Origin: G963668345 sp965226215
Lineage (GTDB): Bacteria; Acidobacteriota; Terriglobia; Bryobacterales; UBA6623
Assembly (NCBI GenBank): GCA_965226215.1
Contig: CBDDCH010000002.1
Span: 2,790,001 to 2,854,000, forward strand
DNA: 64,000 nucleotides
Reading direction: 5' to 3'
Positions 61,916 through 64,000 of the stretch are shown here, one piece after another. How positions within the stretch are numbered: position 1 is the stretch's first letter; every line of letters begins with the position of its first letter. A model generated the notes under the pieces. The model ran no database searches, was not told the DNA's origin, and saw nothing but the letters and a program-made list of their open reading frames with translations. The position numbers were made by a program, and so were the translations under genes.

Positions 61916-64000
61916 ATGACAAAACAGTCCGTGAAGCTCAAGGTCGTACAGGTTGCTCCTTGGGCTGTACTGGTCCTGGGCCTGTTCATTACGGCGTCAG
62001 CCTGGCACGCCGTGAGGTACGAAAAGGAACTCCTAGCACAGGCCGCGTTTGAGCGTGAAGTACAGAACGCCCAAGGCACGCTCGTGAAGCGAATTCGCAG
62101 CTACGAGACACTGCTAGGCTTGGCGGAAACAGTACTCGATCCAGCAGGCCGCCGTTCGACCACAATGGCGGATGGCTCCCTTCTCACGGACCTGCTAGAG
62201 AGGCAGTATCCCGCAGTGGCTGCACTGGGATGGATTACCGGCCAGGGTGATGCGCAGCCAGCGGGTAGAGGTGACGTTCGCTATCGCTTCCAGGGTATTC
62301 CTTTGGTTGCAGGCTGCTCGCGGCTAACGTTCGAGCTGCCCGCTACGGCCCAGGTCGCCGACGCTCTGTCGCGTGCGGGTGAGAGCCAGCGGGTCGCATC
62401 CAGCGACAAACTGGTTGTGGATTGTGGCACGGGGCCTCTTGATTTCTTGTTATTCGTGCAAGCGGCGGACACCGACGGCGGGCGCCAAGGCTGGATCGGC
62501 GCCCTGGTACGCCCCGCTCCCCTACTGACGTCTTTGTGGAACCCTGGGGAAGTGCCGCTCGACTTCTCGGTCTTTGCCGATCCCGGTGAATCGTCGGAAG
62601 CTCTGCTTTACTGGGTGGGAGGACCTGAGCCTGAGGACTCAGCCTGGTTTCAAAGGTCGGTCAGGGTGACTGTGGGCGGGCGGATTTGGAGCCTTCGGTT
62701 CACGACACGTGAGGCCTTCGACCGGGTTTTCGAGAAAAAGACGGCCTCGACGCTTCCCTGGCGCGGATTGGCACTCAGCGGGCTAGCCTTCGCAATAACC
62801 TGGACGCTTAGTGTGGCGCGCCGCGCGAGCAATGTAGCGGTGAGAGACCGACTGTCGGAAACGGGACAAGTTGCAAGGGCGGTGGTCAAGAACACACTCG
62901 AAGCAGTGATCACTTTGGACAAGAAGGGGACAATTCGGTTCTTGAATCCGGCCGCGGAGCACATGTTTGGGTACAAAACGACAGAAGCCTTCGGCACGAA
63001 CACGAGCGAGATCCTCGAATCTGACGGAGCCAGAAAGATAAAGTTGGTCCGGCTGCTGTGGGCCGGAAATTGGAAAGAAGAGCGGGAATTCACGGGCCTC
63101 CGGAAGGACGGGACGCGGTTTCCCGTGCGGATTCGCGGCAGCAAGGTAAGCACGACAGACCGCCCAGTGTTCACACTTTCCGTGCGCGACATCACGAAGG
63201 AAAAACGGGCAGAAGAAAGGCTCCAGCAACTGGCCTCGTTGCCCGATGACAACCCGCTGCCGATCGTTGAAGCGGACCTCGAGGGGAAGGTGACCTACGT
63301 GAATCCCGAAGCATCCAGGCGTTTTCCGGATCTTCAGGAGGGGGACAGCGGTCACCCCTTGTTCGTGAAGCTACCTGACGCAATCACGAAGTTGGGCGAA
63401 GGAGTCGTGCCGCGCGTCGTTGAAGAGGTTCAAGTTGCAGACTCCACTTACGAGCTGCACATTTGTCACGTTCCCAACAAGCGGTTTATACGAGTTTTCG
63501 CCTTCGATATCAGCGACCGTCACGAGGCGATGCACGACGCTCTGACGGGGCTGGCAAACAGGAAGACGTTCCTTGATCGACTCTCGGATGCGGCTAGGGC
63601 GTCCCAGGGCGTGGCGGGTGGCATTTTCGCTGTGCTCTTCCTCGACCTCGATCACTTCAAGGTGCTTAACGACAGCCTGGGACACATGATGGGGGATCGA
63701 CTGCTAACCGCAGTTGGGCGCCGCCTGGAAACTTGCGTTCGACCAGCCGACCTCGTAGCGCGCTTGGGTGGAGACGAGTTCACGATTCTGCTCGAAGACG
63801 TGGATGACGTAAGAGCGGTCACGCGCGTTGCGTCTCGCATTCAAGCACAATTGACCATGCCTTTCCAGCTTGGTTCGCACCACGTGACAACCTCTTGCTG
63901 CATCGGCGTAGTCACGAGCTCCGTAGGCTTCGACGGGACCCCTGACCTGCTGAGTTTCGCTGATGCAGCCATGTACCGGGCCAAGATGACTGGACGGGCC
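61916..64000 (+). CDS. Membrane sensor diguanylate cyclase, CHASE-like/PAS/GGDEF (cut by right edge)
   Basis: Open frame from ATG 61916 to the last base, 695 residues without a stop. One membrane helix (about 13-32) and a second (about 286-303) enclose an extracytoplasmic CHASE-like sensor (FEREVQNAQGTLVKRIRSYE). Then come a PAS domain (about 325-435; LEAVITLDKKGTIRFLNPAA, MFGYKT), a second PAS-like domain (445-540) and a GGDEF domain with LFLDLDHFKVLNDSLGH and the intact active site ARLGGDEFTILLED. It therefore should synthesise cyclic di-GMP. A possible EAL domain could follow beyond the edge. Confidence 0.88.
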   Translation, partial: MTKQSVKLKVVQVAPWAVLVLGLFITASAWHAVRYEKELLAQAAFEREVQNAQGTLVKRIRSYETLLGLAETVLDPAGRRSTTMADGSLLTDLLERQYPAVAALGWITGQGDAQPAGRGDVRYRFQGIPLVAGCSRLTFELPATAQVADALSRAGESQRVASSDKLVVDCGTGPLDFLLFVQAADTDGGRQGWIGALVRPAPLLTSLWNPGEVPLDFSVFADPGESSEALLYWVGGPEPEDSAWFQRSVRVTVGGRIWSLRFTTREAFDRVFEKKTASTLPWRGLALSGLAFAITWTLSVARRASNVAVRDRLSETGQVARAVVKNTLEAVITLDKKGTIRFLNPAAEHMFGYKTTEAFGTNTSEILESDGARKIKLVRLLWAGNWKEEREFTGLRKDGTRFPVRIRGSKVSTTDRPVFTLSVRDITKEKRAEERLQQLASLPDDNPLPIVEADLEGKVTYVNPEASRRFPDLQEGDSGHPLFVKLPDAITKLGEGVVPRVVEEVQVADSTYELHICHVPNKRFIRVFAFDISDRHEAMHDALTGLANRKTFLDRLSDAARASQGVAGGIFAVLFLDLDHFKVLNDSLGHMMGDRLLTAVGRRLETCVRPADLVARLGGDEFTILLEDVDDVRAVTRVASRIQAQLTMPFQLGSHHVTTSCCIGVVTSSVGFDGTPDLLSFADAAMYRAKMTGRA

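Noticed and set aside
1..64000. tRNA, rRNA, tmRNA genes, CRISPR arrays, replication origin
   Set aside because: No T-loop/anticodon patterns, rRNA signatures, spaced identical repeats or DnaA-box clusters were recognised on reading both strands.

Overview
The window looks like one contig of an Acidobacteriota genome, most likely of the Solibacter/Bryobacter-type lineages. The strongest pointer is the large exported protein at 30382-33441, whose C-terminus carries the beta-sandwich repeat typical of Solibacter proteins (TIGR03437 type). An alternative complex III cluster, a secretin with a cohesin-like C-terminus, a PilM gene and an OpcA-containing pentose-phosphate operon fit that assignment. 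No rRNA, tRNA, CRISPR array, prophage or plasmid functions were found.

Layout. 1-3202: a TPR membrane protein cut by the left edge, diverging from a GAF histidine kinase and its NarL-type regulator. 3693-5924: feoAB iron uptake behind a promoter with a perfect palindromic operator. 6308-8735: an orphan NarL-type regulator, an intact IS1595-family element with an 8-bp target duplication, and an IS256-type relic. 8976-10072: a 404-bp direct duplication carrying two Flp pilin genes that encode identical proteins. 10832-14003: a stand-alone ATPase, then an operon of two flavin-type split-barrel proteins (one with a premature TGA) and a GAF histidine kinase. 14219-14965: a decayed IS256-type transposase. 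15027-18473: two hydroxyacid dehydrogenases and a glycerate kinase, a plausible glyoxylate/hydroxypyruvate-to-glycerate route. 18736-23049: smpB, a secretin with TPR and cohesin-like parts, and two pseudopilins, the first with a large glycine-rich insertion. 23088-26611: zwf-opcA-pgl.

From 26580 to 51745 almost everything is on the minus strand: a polytopic membrane protein, a metallophosphoesterase lipoprotein, the large adhesion-like protein, lutABC lactate oxidation, a run NtrC regulator / histidine kinase / lipoprotein / pilM / AMIN protein / Xaa-Pro peptidase / accB / accC, then pepA and argS. 52301-59034: a pirin, then on the minus strand actA-actB1-actB2-actC-actD-actE, an alternative complex III (quinol to cytochrome c electron transfer) with ActB in two genes. 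59578-64000: a small exported barrel protein, thioredoxin, an enoyl-CoA hydratase family protein, and a sensor diguanylate cyclase that runs off the right edge.

Intergenic DNA is crowded with short palindromic and dispersed repeats: at least five kinds recur inside this window, and one supplies the apparent start codon of the Xaa-Pro peptidase gene. These repeats, the pilin duplication, the glycine-rich pseudopilin, the PilN-like/AMIN hybrid, the interrupted flavin-barrel gene and the split ActB are the most noteworthy observations. All coordinates and motif readings come from direct reading; no database search was possible.
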